Assembly (NCBI GenBank): GCA_934141555.1
Contig: CAKPCK010000014.1
Location: 1 to 40,839 of the forward strand
Origin: an uncultured Clostridia bacterium
Lineage (GTDB): Bacteria; Bacillota; Clostridia; TANB77; CAG-508
DNA: 40,839 bases
Reading direction: 5' to 3'
The notes beneath the pieces are model-generated. The model was not told the DNA's origin and did not search any database. It worked only from the letters and a program-made list of their open reading frames with translations. Made by a program: the position numbers and the translations under genes. Positions 15,332-24,627 of this stretch are shown here, piece after piece; position 1 is the first letter of the stretch; the number at the start of each line of letters is the position of its first letter.

Positions 15332-17155
15332 TTAAATCTCTTTTACTAAATTCATTTCTCCTTCTTTTGCAAATTTTAAATTTCTAAAGCTATACTCGTT
15401 TTCAAGTTTTTTCTTAAAACCATCAATATTTTGGTGAGTAGAAATAATAACTATTCTTTTCTTATCAGAATTTGCAAATCTCACAATATACTCTAAAATT
15501 CGCTCTGCATCTGCAGAATCTGTTTCAGATTTATCGTCAAGACCAGATGTACATTCATCAAGCACCAAAACATCAATTTTTGCATCAAGCCAATAGAGCA
15601 TTTTTGCAAGAATCATTCTCTGTTTTTGACCATTTGAAAGAGATTGCTCAAATTGCTTTTGTTTCATCCATTTCCAAACTTCAAAGCAATTGGCTTTTAT
15701 TTCACTCCACAAATGAAGATTCTCCAAAATTTCCTGCATTTTTACCAAGTCTGGATTTTCACTACAACAAAATAGTTCATCAAAAATATTCAAACTTCCA
15801 AATTTAAGCTTTTCATCATAAAACAAGAATCTGGACGTTGAAGGAATGTCTGTACTCTTTTCAACTCGGATCCGTTCTGTAAGCATTTTCATAAATGTCG
15901 ATTTACCAGAACCAGATGGACCATATAAAATAACAATTTCTCCATCTTTAATATTTATTTCATCCTTTGATGTAAGAGTAAATGGTTTATCATTTTCAGA
16001 CTCTTCCAAATATCGAATTGCAAATGGTTTAATTCTAAGATTTTCAATTCTATGAGTTGTTTTTCTTTTTTCCTCTTCCTCATGATAAACCTTAAGAATC
16101 AATTCCATATCTTGCTCTTCTTTATTCATTATGATAACTCTTTCATTATGGTTATTCATAATAACTGCTATTTTTTGAATTTTACTTAATGCTGTTTCTA
16201 CGATCACAAGTGTTGCTGTTATTTCAGAAATAGTACCAATATTAATTGTATTCCAATCAACTCCAATCAAATATCCTATTATAATACCATATTGAGCAAA
16301 TACCTGTGTTGCAGAAATAAAAATTCTAGAAAGATTTATTTTTTTGTGATAACTCTTTACATTTTGATTTTTCTCTGCAATACTTTTCTGAAATTTTCCG
16401 ATTCTCATCTCCATATCTTTTTCTACAATAGTTGGCACTCTTAGCAAATCATTTACAATTACAGATTGCTCATTATTGTACTTTTTATACCTTTGATAAT
16501 ATTGTTCTGTACTTAAAGTTATATATGTTACACTAAAAAATGAAATAACACAAAATCCTAAAACTAATGGAACAAAAACAGATTGTGAAATTGCTGTATT
16601 AGTTGCAATTGCTATAAATAGCATTACAAAAACACTCATAATTTCCAAGAAGTCAAAGAATGTTTGAACTTTTAACTTCCAAAGATTTTGCAAATACTGC
16701 TTAATAGTATTTAATACAGACTCATTACTCATTGTAGTATATAGCTTACTATTAGAATCAAATTTTAATACTTTATTTGCAGTTTTTCCAATAATTCTAC
16801 TTCCTCTCAAAACTATTTCATCTTCGAAAATTAGATCAAACTTTTTATTTTCTGAACTCTCCCAAAGATAAAATGCTTCATTTATTACATCTTGACCTCG
16901 ATATAACATGAATAAGACAATTCCAAATACTATAAATTTATACTCAATCATCATATTGGTTATTTTAAGCATAAATGCGAAAATAAGAGAAATAATGCTC
17001 ATACCAAAGTCCATCAATTCCACTTTAGTTCCCATCCGTTTGATATCAGTTGGAACTTCAAGTAATTCATCTTTCAAACCGTACGGTTTAAAGAATTTAG
17101 AAATAAGATCTACCACCTCCCAAATTAATTGTTTGATTCTTAATTGTTTTTTCAT
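15332..17155 (-). CDS. ABC transporter, fused permease and ATPase
   Basis: 607 residues, with AGGAGG before the ATG. Hydrophobic segments near 50-86, 170-215 and 275-320 form an exporter-type membrane domain. The ATPase follows: Walker A GPSGSGKST (412-420), signature LSNGQKQR and Walker B VLVLDECTSGLD. There is no N-terminal peptidase. The first 45 residues are an unusual amphipathic stretch. It is a half-transporter that must dimerise; the substrate is unknown. Its DNA is visibly richer in G+C than its neighbours (for example around 15470-15620) and it stands alone between its own terminator and that of prfA, suggesting acquisition by transfer. Confidence 0.85.
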   Translation of the reverse strand: MKKQLRIKQLIWEVVDLISKFFKPYGLKDELLEVPTDIKRMGTKVELMDFGMSIISLIFAFMLKITNMMIEYKFIVFGIVLFMLYRGQDVINEAFYLWESSENKKFDLIFEDEIVLRGSRIIGKTANKVLKFDSNSKLYTTMSNESVLNTIKQYLQNLWKLKVQTFFDFLEIMSVFVMLFIAIATNTAISQSVFVPLVLGFCVISFFSVTYITLSTEQYYQRYKKYNNEQSVIVNDLLRVPTIVEKDMEMRIGKFQKSIAEKNQNVKSYHKKINLSRIFISATQVFAQYGIIIGYLIGVDWNTINIGTISEITATLVIVETALSKIQKIAVIMNNHNERVIIMNKEEQDMELILKVYHEEEEKRKTTHRIENLRIKPFAIRYLEESENDKPFTLTSKDEINIKDGEIVILYGPSGSGKSTFMKMLTERIRVEKSTDIPSTSRFLFYDEKLKFGSLNIFDELFCCSENPDLVKMQEILENLHLWSEIKANCFEVWKWMKQKQFEQSLSNGQKQRMILAKMLYWLDAKIDVLVLDECTSGLDDKSETDSADAERILEYIVRFANSDKKRIVIISTHQNIDGFKKKLENEYSFRNLKFAKEGEMNLVKEI

Positions 17156-17251
17156 TCAATTTTCCTCCTAATTAAGCTCGAAAAATTTTATAAGGATTTT
17201 CTCTTACAATTTTATTTTACCATATTTACATAATATTTTCCAGTCATAAAT

Positions 17252-17281
17252 AAAAAATACCACCAATATGTGGTATTTTTT
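17252..17281 (-). terminator. Terminator of prfA
   Basis: A 12-bp stem, AAAAAATACCAC (17252-17263) with GTGGTATTTTTT (17270-17281), and a 6-nt loop lie directly after the prfA stop. Confidence 0.85.
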
Positions 17282-17286
17282 ATAAA

Positions 17287-18348
17287 TTATTCTTCTTCAC
17301 CTTGTAATTTATCTGCTCTATCTGCAGCAATTAAATTATCTATCATTTCATCTAAATCACCATTTAAGAAATTCTCCATTTGAAAAATACTCATACCAAT
17401 TCTATGGTCTGTAATACGACCTTGTGGATAATTATAAGTACGAATTTTTTCACTTCTATCTCCACTTCCTACTTGTGATTTTCTTGCATTTGCTATTTCA
17501 GAATCTTGTTTTTCTTTTTCTATATTATACAATCTTGAACGTAACATTTTCATTGCATATTCTCTATTTTGTAATTGTGATCTTTCTGTTTGACACTCAA
17601 CAACAATTCCTGATGGTTCATGTATAAGTCTTACGGCTGATGATGTTTTATTAATATGTTGTCCTCCAGCACCTGATGCTCTAAATACTTCCATTTTAAT
17701 ATCTGCTGGATTTATTTCAATTTCAACATCTTCAACTACTGGTAAGACTGCTACTGTTGCTGTTGAAGTATGAATTCTTCCACTACTTTCTGTATCTGGA
17801 ACTCTTTGAACTCTGTGTACACCACTTTCAAATTTTAGTCTACTATATGCACCTTTTCCAACAACCATAAATGATATTTCTTTATATCCACCTAATTCTG
17901 TTTCATTCTCATTTAATATCTCTATTTTCCAGTGTTTTCTTTCTGCATACATTGAATACATTCTAAATAGTGTTGCCGCAAATAATGCTGCTTCTTCTCC
18001 TCCAGCACCACCACGGATTTCACAAATAATATTTTTATCATCATTTGGATCTTTAGGAATTAATAATGCTTTTAATTCATCTTCAATATGTGGTAAATTT
18101 TCTTTTGCCTCATAATAATCTGCTTCGGCAAGTTCTTTTAATTCTTTATCTTCCATCATTTCTTTTGCTTCATCCATACGTTGTTTTTCTTTTTTATATT
18201 CTCTATATTTTTGTACAACTTCTTCTATTGAACTATGTTCTTTTATTAATTTTTGCCATTCTGTTTGATTTGCTATAATTTCAGGATCACTAATTAATTT
18301 AGTTAATTCTTCATATCTAGCTTCAACAGCTTCTAATTTGTCAAACAT
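17287..18348 (-). CDS. prfA: Peptide chain release factor 1
   Basis: 353 residues from the ATG at 18348 (MFDKLEAVEARYEEL), with AAGGAG upstream; the in-frame extension to 18405 is not typical of the family. The GGQ loop (GAGGQHINKTSSAVR), which triggers peptidyl-tRNA hydrolysis, is present, as is a PxT-type UAA/UAG recognition region (RVPDTESSGRIHTS). Length is standard for RF1. It terminates translation at UAA and UAG. The usual partner methylase gene prmC is not adjacent. A YhaO/YhaN-like pair lies upstream on the same strand. Confidence 0.97.
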   Translation of the reverse strand: MFDKLEAVEARYEELTKLISDPEIIANQTEWQKLIKEHSSIEEVVQKYREYKKEKQRMDEAKEMMEDKELKELAEADYYEAKENLPHIEDELKALLIPKDPNDDKNIICEIRGGAGGEEAALFAATLFRMYSMYAERKHWKIEILNENETELGGYKEISFMVVGKGAYSRLKFESGVHRVQRVPDTESSGRIHTSTATVAVLPVVEDVEIEINPADIKMEVFRASGAGGQHINKTSSAVRLIHEPSGIVVECQTERSQLQNREYAMKMLRSRLYNIEKEKQDSEIANARKSQVGSGDRSEKIRTYNYPQGRITDHRIGMSIFQMENFLNGDLDEMIDNLIAADRADKLQGEEE

Positions 18349-18453
18349 AAAATTTTTCTCCTTTTCTACTCTCCAATTTTTAACATTATTTATTATACTA
18401 TACATTTAATGGTTTTTCAAGTGTTTTTTATGTCATTTGGCTTATTAAAAGTT

Positions 18454-20394
18454 TTAAAGCTCAATAAAATTAAATTCTATATTATTGTTTTGTAAAACTT
18501 TTACTTCTCTAGTCGTACATGTAAATATAATTATTTGTCTATCTTTAAATTCTTTTGCTAAAAACACTATAATATTTTCCAATCTATTATCATCAAAATA
18601 TGCAAATGCTTCATCTAATATTATAGGTAATTTCTCATTTGATATTTCCTCTATAATAGCTAATCTTAGTGACAAATAAATTTGATCTATTGTTCCTATA
18701 CTTAATCTATCTGCAGATACATAATTTCCATTTGGTAATTCTACAATTAATCCTTGTTCATCATTAAATAAAATATTATTATATTTTCCATTAGTTATTT
18801 TTGAAATATTTTCAGATAATTTTTTATTAAATTCTGGATTAATATTTTCCTTTAACTTTTCATAAGCTATTCCAATTGTTTCTTTAACTAACTCAATTGC
18901 ATCATTATTTTCTTTTAATTCATCTAGTTGTTTCCCTAATATTTCTTGTTCTTCTTCTAATCTTATAACTTCACCTAATTGTTCTTCAAATTCCTCTTGC
19001 TTTATTTCTAGTTTTGTTAATTCATTATTTGAATTCTCAATTATTGTTTGTAATATATTTATTTTTTTCTCAATATTATTTTCATTAAATATTTCGTTTA
19101 TTTCTTCTATATTAAAAATATCTGAATATTTATCAAATATTTTTTGTTTTTCAATATTTAATAAATATATATTTTTATTTTTTTCTTGTTCAATTTCTTT
19201 TTGCATTATTTCCGAATTATTATTTAATAAATTTAATTGATTTTTTAATTTATTAATTTCATTTTCATTATTTTCTATATTATTATTATTTTGTTTTTCT
19301 AATTCTTTTATTTTTTTATTTATTTTGTTTATTTTTAAATAATAAATAATTAAATAAATTGGAATTGTAAAAATAATCAAATATTTTATTGAATTATTCT
19401 TTATTAAAAACATCCAAATTAAATTGATTAATATTAATAATAAAAAAATAATATTATATTTTTTTATTATTTTATTTTTTAATTGTTTTTTATTTTCAAT
19501 TAATTTATTATTTTTTATTTTATTATAATTATTATTTTCAAAATCAATATTTTTATTTATTATATTTTTATTATTATTATTTTCTTGAATTATTTTTTCT
19601 TTTATTTTTATTTTTTCATTATTAATTTCATTTTTATTAAAAATATTTTTTATATCTAAAAATAAATTAATTTTATTTTTATTTTCATTTATTTCTTTTT
19701 TTAATTCATTTATTTTTTTCTGATTTTCTTCTTTTAAATTTTGTTCAATTTTTAATTGATTTATTTTTTCTTGATTTTCTTCATATTTTTCTTTAAGAAC
19801 ATTTATTGGTCTTCCTTTTGTTCTTTCTGTTCCAATCTTCTCTAATTGTATTTTGTTTAACCTCTCCATTGTTTCTTTATATGAAATGTTGTCTTGCCCA
19901 GTTCCCAACATGTTGGAAATTTTTTGTAGTAACATACTCTTTATATCTTTTCCAAATTTTACCTCTTGTTGCAATGATATTGATGTTGCTAAAAACATTT
20001 TTGAATCTATTCCAGATTGTTCGGTAAAAAATTCATTTCCATTTTTTTTATTTATATTAAATTTATTTGATATTTCTTCACCTTGTTCATTAAATATATT
20101 TGGATTTTTTTTATTAAATTCTCTATATATTTCATATTTATTTTTATTATTTAATTCATATGTTATTTTTCCTGAAAATTCATCACTATCCCATGGTTTA
20201 TATTTTTCATAATCAGATATTTCTTTTCCATTTTTATTTTTTTGTGTTCCATATAATATATTAAAAATAAAATTTAATATTGTTGATTTTCCACTTTCAT
20301 TTTTTCCATAAATAATATTTAAATTATTATTTAATTTTATTTCTTTATTTTTTATTTTTCCATATGAATTTATTTTTATTTTATTTATTTTCAA
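18454..20394 (-). CDS. YhaN/SbcC-like ATPase with membrane hairpin
   Basis: 646 residues from a TTG at 20394. GGAGGG 6 nt upstream sets this start, and the family begins MKIxKIKINSYGK as here; an ATG five codons upstream would overlap the ribosome site. Walker A YGKNESGKST (about 30-39) opens an SMC/Rad50-type head. Two long Asn-, Lys- and Glu-rich coiled coils (about 195-300 and 355-490) flank two adjacent membrane segments (about 310-350). The C-terminal head has the ABC signature region (SADRLSIGTIDQIYLSLRLA) and Walker B LPIILDEAFAYFD. It should form a membrane-attached DNA-end or chromosome-processing complex with the upstream phosphoesterase. The coiled-coil DNA is extremely AT-rich. 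Confidence 0.88.
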   Translation of the reverse strand: MKINKIKINSYGKIKNKEIKLNNNLNIIYGKNESGKSTILNFIFNILYGTQKNKNGKEISDYEKYKPWDSDEFSGKITYELNNKNKYEIYREFNKKNPNIFNEQGEEISNKFNINKKNGNEFFTEQSGIDSKMFLATSISLQQEVKFGKDIKSMLLQKISNMLGTGQDNISYKETMERLNKIQLEKIGTERTKGRPINVLKEKYEENQEKINQLKIEQNLKEENQKKINELKKEINENKNKINLFLDIKNIFNKNEINNEKIKIKEKIIQENNNNKNIINKNIDFENNNYNKIKNNKLIENKKQLKNKIIKKYNIIFLLLILINLIWMFLIKNNSIKYLIIFTIPIYLIIYYLKINKINKKIKELEKQNNNNIENNENEINKLKNQLNLLNNNSEIMQKEIEQEKNKNIYLLNIEKQKIFDKYSDIFNIEEINEIFNENNIEKKINILQTIIENSNNELTKLEIKQEEFEEQLGEVIRLEEEQEILGKQLDELKENNDAIELVKETIGIAYEKLKENINPEFNKKLSENISKITNGKYNNILFNDEQGLIVELPNGNYVSADRLSIGTIDQIYLSLRLAIIEEISNEKLPIILDEAFAYFDDNRLENIIVFLAKEFKDRQIIIFTCTTREVKVLQNNNIEFNFIEL

Positions 20395-20414
20395 AATAAA
20401 TCCCTCCATATTAT

Positions 20415-21479
20415 TTAATTTAAAATTTCTAGTCCTATTTCTAATGCTTTTTCTATTATTTTTTCATTATAATTATTTTTATTATTTAATAATTCTTTCA
20501 CCAATAATCCTTTTAAATTATTTTCTTGAATTATTTTTTCTATATTATAATTTATTTTTGTATTATTTTTTATTTTTATTATTTTTTCATCTAAATAATA
20601 TTTATATATTTCATTAATATTTATTTCAAAATTTCTTTTTCCAATTAATATTATTTCATATAATTTATTTTCTTCTAAGTTAATTGAATTTATTTTTTCT
20701 ATTATTTCTTCTATTGAATTTAATTCTGTACAATCTATTTCTTGTTTTTTAAATTCTAGTTCATCTAACTTAATAAATTCTAATTTATTTCCTAATTTAG
20801 AAATTTCTCCCGTTACCATTCCATGTTCACCTAATTCGTCAAATCCCATTGCTATTGTAGAACCTGGATATATTATTTTTCCATTATTTTTAAAATTATT
20901 TTTATGTATATGTCCTAAAGCAACATAATCAAATCCTTTTTCTTGTAATATTCGTGTACTCATTGAATTATATTGCATATCTTCTAAATTTGCTCCATCT
21001 AAAGTCCCATGAATTACTAATATATTTACTTTATTTGGATTTGATATTTTTAAATCGCTGAAATTCAAATTTGAGCAATAAAAATCATCAAAGCCATAAC
21101 CATATATGTCTGCTTCTTCTGTCTCTATTTTTTTAAATTTAGGTCCAAATATATGAACATTATCATTCCACAAAAAATTATTATAATATGAATTTTTCAA
21201 TAATGGATCATGATTTCCTGGTGAAATAAATATTTGTGTATCATTTATTTCTGAAAATAATCTATTTATATATTCAATCGTTGAATTTCTTATATATTGA
21301 TTTTCATATAAATCTCCTGCAATAAAAAAATATCTTATATTATTTTCTTTTATATAATTAATTATTTTTTTTAATATAACTCTCTGATCATATCTTCTTT
21401 GTTCTCCAATTCCTATTTTGTCTGAAAGCATTTTAAATTGTGTATCAAAATGCATATCTGCTATATGTACAAATTTCAT
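20415..21479 (-). CDS. YhaO/SbcD-like DNA repair phosphoesterase
   Basis: 354 residues. Calcineurin-like motifs at the N-terminus: DMHFD (8-12), GDLYEN (about 56-61), GNHDP (about 92-96), HGTLDG (about 156-161) and GHIHKN (about 191-196). The C-terminal capping part (about 240-354) is Asn/Lys/Ile-rich. It resembles YhaO, the nuclease partner of YhaN, itself a relative of SbcD/Mre11. The adjacent ATPase starts 20 nt downstream, so the two form an operon expressed from a promoter at 21519-21547. Expected activity is Mn-dependent nuclease. Confidence 0.88.
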   Translation of the reverse strand: MKFVHIADMHFDTQFKMLSDKIGIGEQRRYDQRVILKKIINYIKENNIRYFFIAGDLYENQYIRNSTIEYINRLFSEINDTQIFISPGNHDPLLKNSYYNNFLWNDNVHIFGPKFKKIETEEADIYGYGFDDFYCSNLNFSDLKISNPNKVNILVIHGTLDGANLEDMQYNSMSTRILQEKGFDYVALGHIHKNNFKNNGKIIYPGSTIAMGFDELGEHGMVTGEISKLGNKLEFIKLDELEFKKQEIDCTELNSIEEIIEKINSINLEENKLYEIILIGKRNFEININEIYKYYLDEKIIKIKNNTKINYNIEKIIQENNLKGLLVKELLNNKNNYNEKIIEKALEIGLEILN

Positions 21480-21518
21480 TATATATTTTTCCCTTCTTTC
21501 GTTAATTTTTATGTGATT

Positions 21519-21547
21519 ATTTTATAATATTTGTTTTCTTTTTTCAA
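21519..21547 (-). promoter_or_regulatory. Promoter of the YhaO/YhaN-like operon
   Basis: On the minus strand TTGAAA (21547-21542), a 17-bp spacer and TAAAAT (21524-21519) lie about 40 bp before the YhaO-like start. Confidence 0.5.
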
Positions 21548-21584
21548 TAGTTTTTAGAACTTTTGTTTTCTTTTTTATAAAGTA

Positions 21585-21612
21585 AATCCCTAGGCATATT
21601 TTCCTAGGGATT
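21585..21612 (-). terminator. Terminator of the coupling-protein operon
   Basis: A 10-bp perfect stem, AATCCCTAGG (21585-21594) with CCTAGGGATT (21603-21612), sits 8 nt past the stop at 21621. The T-run is short. Confidence 0.65.
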
Positions 21613-21620
21613 CTATTATT

Positions 21621-23672
21621 CTATTCTTCATCAATTGGACCAAATAATTCATCAAATTTTGCTTCTAATTCCTTTTGTAAATCATATGAATCTTCTTCAT
21701 CAGCAATTACTGGTGCTTTTTTTCTTTCCGTCCCTTCTGTTTTCTCTTCTTCTTCAAACATGTCATCTAAAGATTCAACATTTTGATTTACTTTTTTATT
21801 ATCATTTTGTATACTAGTTTTATTTTCTGTTTGAGTTGTTTTATCATTATCTTTATCTACTTCATCATCATTAAATAAATCATCTAAAGATTCAACTTGT
21901 AAATCTTGTGCTTCTTTTTCTGATTTATCTTCAGTCCATGGATTATATGGATTGAATTTTCTCCAATTTCCACGTTTAATCTCACCAATATCATTATGAC
22001 TTATTTCCGCATTTTTCAAACTATTAAACATATTTTTATGTTTAAAATAATAAAATTTATTTGCTTTTACAGGTTTTATACCTTTTTCAAAAACAATACA
22101 CAAATCGTTATCTAGCCTTCTTAATTCATCAGGAGTCATAAGAGCTCTTGCCATAATTTGATCTGAATCACTTGTTCCTGTTCTATGATGTTGTTTATCT
22201 CTACTTACAGAAATACTTTCTCTTTCAATTGTTTTTTCTCCTAATGCTTTTGAGAAATATTCAACGGTTTTATATGAGTTACTTCCTAAAAATACATGTG
22301 TATCACAGTTACCAATAATTGTTTCATATGATTTATCATATATTGCCTCTAATTGATCCAAATTCTGTAATATTACACTAAATGATATTTTTCTACTTCT
22401 TGATGTTGATATTTTCTTGTCAAAGTCTGGAATTTTTCCTATATTTGCAAACTCATCAAGTATAAAATATGTTGGAACTTTTAACCTTCCTCCATTATCA
22501 TCAGCAAAATTGTATAATTGTTGAATCATTTGTGAGAAAAATATTGTTAATAAGAAATCATATGCAGCATGTGTATCTGATGATATTACATATACTGCTG
22601 TCTTTTTACTTCCTATATCTTCAAATTTTATTGTATCTGTTGATGTTAATTCTGCAATTTCTTTTGAGTCAAATTTTCCTAATTTTGATTGTAATGTACT
22701 TAATATTGAACTATATGTCTTTTCTGGTGCTATTTCTATTGATTTATAATTCATTCTTGCTGGGTGATCATATGGTAATTTACTTATTAATTCTGTAAGT
22801 AAGTTACTTCCACCATTTGAGTTTGCTGCTCTTACAAGTTCTGCACAACTTGCTAAATTCTGTTCTTCCTCAGGTCTTGCTGCCATTAAATAATATATTA
22901 ATGCTTTTAATAACATCTCTGCAGAATCATCCCAGAATGGATCTGATCCTCCACCATCTGTTTTTTGTCCTTTTACTATTGTATTTGCTATTACGTCTAC
23001 ATCTATTTCTGATGATATATGCATCAAAGGATTGTATCCATCACTATATTGTGGTTTTACCAAATTTAATACTTTTATCTCATATCCATGTTTTTTTAAG
23101 TAACCTGCTGTTCTATCATAAAGTTCTCCTTTAGGGTCTGTAAATACATATGACCCTAACATTTGAAATGCATTAGGAATTGAGTATGATGCTGATTTAC
23201 CAGAACCAGAACCTCCGACTACTAATACATTAACATTTCCTCTTTTATCAACTGGTAAATAATTGTTTTCTGCTAATATAATTCCTTTCTTGCTATTTAA
23301 CACTGTATATTGCTCACCATTTCTACTCCAATCACTAGAGCCATGTTCCATATCTGTATATTCATTTTTTGGTGCTGACTTAATTAATCCAATTGTCATT
23401 ATTATTGCATAAAATACTGAAAATAGACCTACATTTTTTAGATATTGTCCCCATATTTTTTGGTTTGTTAATATTCCTATTGATTTACCTAAATGTTGAA
23501 TTGAATTAACTACTGCTTCAAAACCGACAGATACATCATGTTGTGTTTGTGCTTCATATAATCCAATTGTTATTGGCATAACTAATACTATGGATATAAA
23601 TACCCATAGTATGGCAAAAATTATATAATATTTTCTTGTTTTTCTTATTGCTCCAGAAACTTTGTAATTCAT
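21621..23672 (-). CDS. VirD4/TraG-type coupling protein (orphan)
   Basis: 683 residues, with AGAAGG upstream. Two N-terminal membrane segments (about 16-40 and 73-93) are followed by a FtsK/TraG-like ATPase: Walker A VGGSGSGKSA (about 150-160), then VFTDPKGELYD, and Walker B FILDEFANIGKIPDFD, followed by RSRKISFSVILQNLDQL. This pattern matches type IV coupling proteins of Gram-positive conjugative elements, which pump relaxase-DNA or effectors. The C-terminal 110 residues are acidic and carry two copies of VESLDD(L/M)F. No relaxase, VirB4 or other transfer gene lies nearby. It is last in a three-gene operon. Either a conjugative remnant or a domesticated secretion ATPase. Confidence 0.9.
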   Translation of the reverse strand: MNYKVSGAIRKTRKYYIIFAILWVFISIVLVMPITIGLYEAQTQHDVSVGFEAVVNSIQHLGKSIGILTNQKIWGQYLKNVGLFSVFYAIIMTIGLIKSAPKNEYTDMEHGSSDWSRNGEQYTVLNSKKGIILAENNYLPVDKRGNVNVLVVGGSGSGKSASYSIPNAFQMLGSYVFTDPKGELYDRTAGYLKKHGYEIKVLNLVKPQYSDGYNPLMHISSEIDVDVIANTIVKGQKTDGGGSDPFWDDSAEMLLKALIYYLMAARPEEEQNLASCAELVRAANSNGGSNLLTELISKLPYDHPARMNYKSIEIAPEKTYSSILSTLQSKLGKFDSKEIAELTSTDTIKFEDIGSKKTAVYVISSDTHAAYDFLLTIFFSQMIQQLYNFADDNGGRLKVPTYFILDEFANIGKIPDFDKKISTSRSRKISFSVILQNLDQLEAIYDKSYETIIGNCDTHVFLGSNSYKTVEYFSKALGEKTIERESISVSRDKQHHRTGTSDSDQIMARALMTPDELRRLDNDLCIVFEKGIKPVKANKFYYFKHKNMFNSLKNAEISHNDIGEIKRGNWRKFNPYNPWTEDKSEKEAQDLQVESLDDLFNDDEVDKDNDKTTQTENKTSIQNDNKKVNQNVESLDDMFEEEEKTEGTERKKAPVIADEEDSYDLQKELEAKFDELFGPIDEE

Positions 23673-23696
23673 ATGTAAATCACCTTCTCTTTTGTT

Positions 23697-23951
23697 TTAT
23701 TTTGATAATTCGCTAGAATCTTTCTTTATAACTGATTTCTCTAAGTTTTTATTTGAATATGCCTTTATTGTCATATACTCTCTAGGAGACATTAGCTCAA
23801 ATGTTTTTCCCTTTGCTTGCATTACTCCAAATTCTTCAACTTGTTTATTTGCTTTCTCTCCTATTTCTCTAACTTTTTTTATACTCATACAACATAAAGT
23901 TGTCTTATTCATTCCAGCAGCCTCTTTAGTTTCTACTGTGTGATTTCCCAT
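23697..23951 (-). CDS. Unrecognised small protein, second gene of the coupling-protein operon
   Basis: 84 residues, with AAGGAGG before the ATG. No family recognised and no membrane segment or signal peptide. The central part (SIKKVREIGEKANKQVEEFG) is helical and the C-terminus is rich in Lys and Ser. Two adjacent cysteines (TLCCMS) stand near residues 19-20. It sits 19 nt after the upstream gene and 24 nt before the coupling protein, so co-expression is very likely and a role as adaptor or regulator of that ATPase is possible. Confidence 0.75.
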   Translation of the reverse strand: MGNHTVETKEAAGMNKTTLCCMSIKKVREIGEKANKQVEEFGVMQAKGKTFELMSPREYMTIKAYSNKNLEKSVIKKDSSELSK

Positions 23952-23970
23952 AGTAAAATATCCTCCTTAA

Positions 23971-24486
23971 TTACTCACCTCTTACCTCAAACGCAAAGTA
24001 AGATTTATTTGGTTTTAATTTACATTTTCCTTTTACTTTATTTTCATTTTCATCAAAATAAAGCCTTGGTTTTATTTCTTCTGTAGTCTCAGGATCAATT
24101 ACACAAATATCCCTTCTCAAATTAGGTGTATAATTAAATTCTTTAAATTCCTGTTCCTCTTCTGAATATAATGTATCAAATTTAAATGTTGATGGACTTT
24201 TACCAATTCTTACTTCATCATCAATTAATACTCCTGAATTTATTATAACTTTATCTCCTGCAAATGATAAAATTGCTAATTGGTTTCCTTGTGGTTGTGG
24301 ATCATCAACATAAAAAGTTTTTCTTCTAGATTCTCCTCTAATTTCTTCTGAACATTCTAATCTTTCAACTGTATATTTTGGATAATCTTTTAAAAACTCT
24401 TTTTTGGTTTTATATATTTGATAAATAACTGTGCTTACTCCTTTTGGATCTGTTATACTAAAATGCTTTCCTTGTAACATATCCAT
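23971..24486 (-). CDS. Unrecognised protein, first gene of the coupling-protein operon
   Basis: 171 residues, with GAGAGG 9 nt before the ATG. No family recognised. It looks like a compact, soluble beta-rich protein: ITDPKGVSTVIYQI, alternating hydrophobic strands and a C-terminal segment KCKLKPNKSYFAFEV. No signal peptide or catalytic pattern is evident. It is preceded by a perfect consensus promoter and followed at 19 nt by the 84-residue gene. Confidence 0.78.
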   Translation of the reverse strand: MDMLQGKHFSITDPKGVSTVIYQIYKTKKEFLKDYPKYTVERLECSEEIRGESRRKTFYVDDPQPQGNQLAILSFAGDKVIINSGVLIDDEVRIGKSPSTFKFDTLYSEEEQEFKEFNYTPNLRRDICVIDPETTEEIKPRLYFDENENKVKGKCKLKPNKSYFAFEVRGE

Positions 24487-24552
24487 TTTTATTTACCTCT
24501 CTTTCTATGTTAATCCATAGTTTTATCTTATGTTTACCGACAACCATACTTT

Positions 24553-24581
24553 ATTATACCCCAAATGTAGCTTTTTGTCAA
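24553..24581 (-). promoter_or_regulatory. Consensus sigma-A promoter of the coupling-protein operon
   Basis: On the minus strand TTGACA (24581-24576), a 17-bp spacer and TATAAT (24558-24553), a perfect match in all twelve positions. Expected start near 24546, with a leader of about 60 nt. This implies strong, housekeeping-type expression. Confidence 0.85.
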
Positions 24582-24627
24582 TAGTTTTAAACTTTTTAAG
24601 CATAAATAAAGACTTCTCGATATTTTA

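Noticed and set aside
21621..24486. A complete conjugative element around the VirD4-like gene
   Set aside because: The flanks are a YhaO/YhaN-like pair, prfA, a DnaJ-like gene and murF. No relaxase, VirB4, integrase or att repeat was found within the region.
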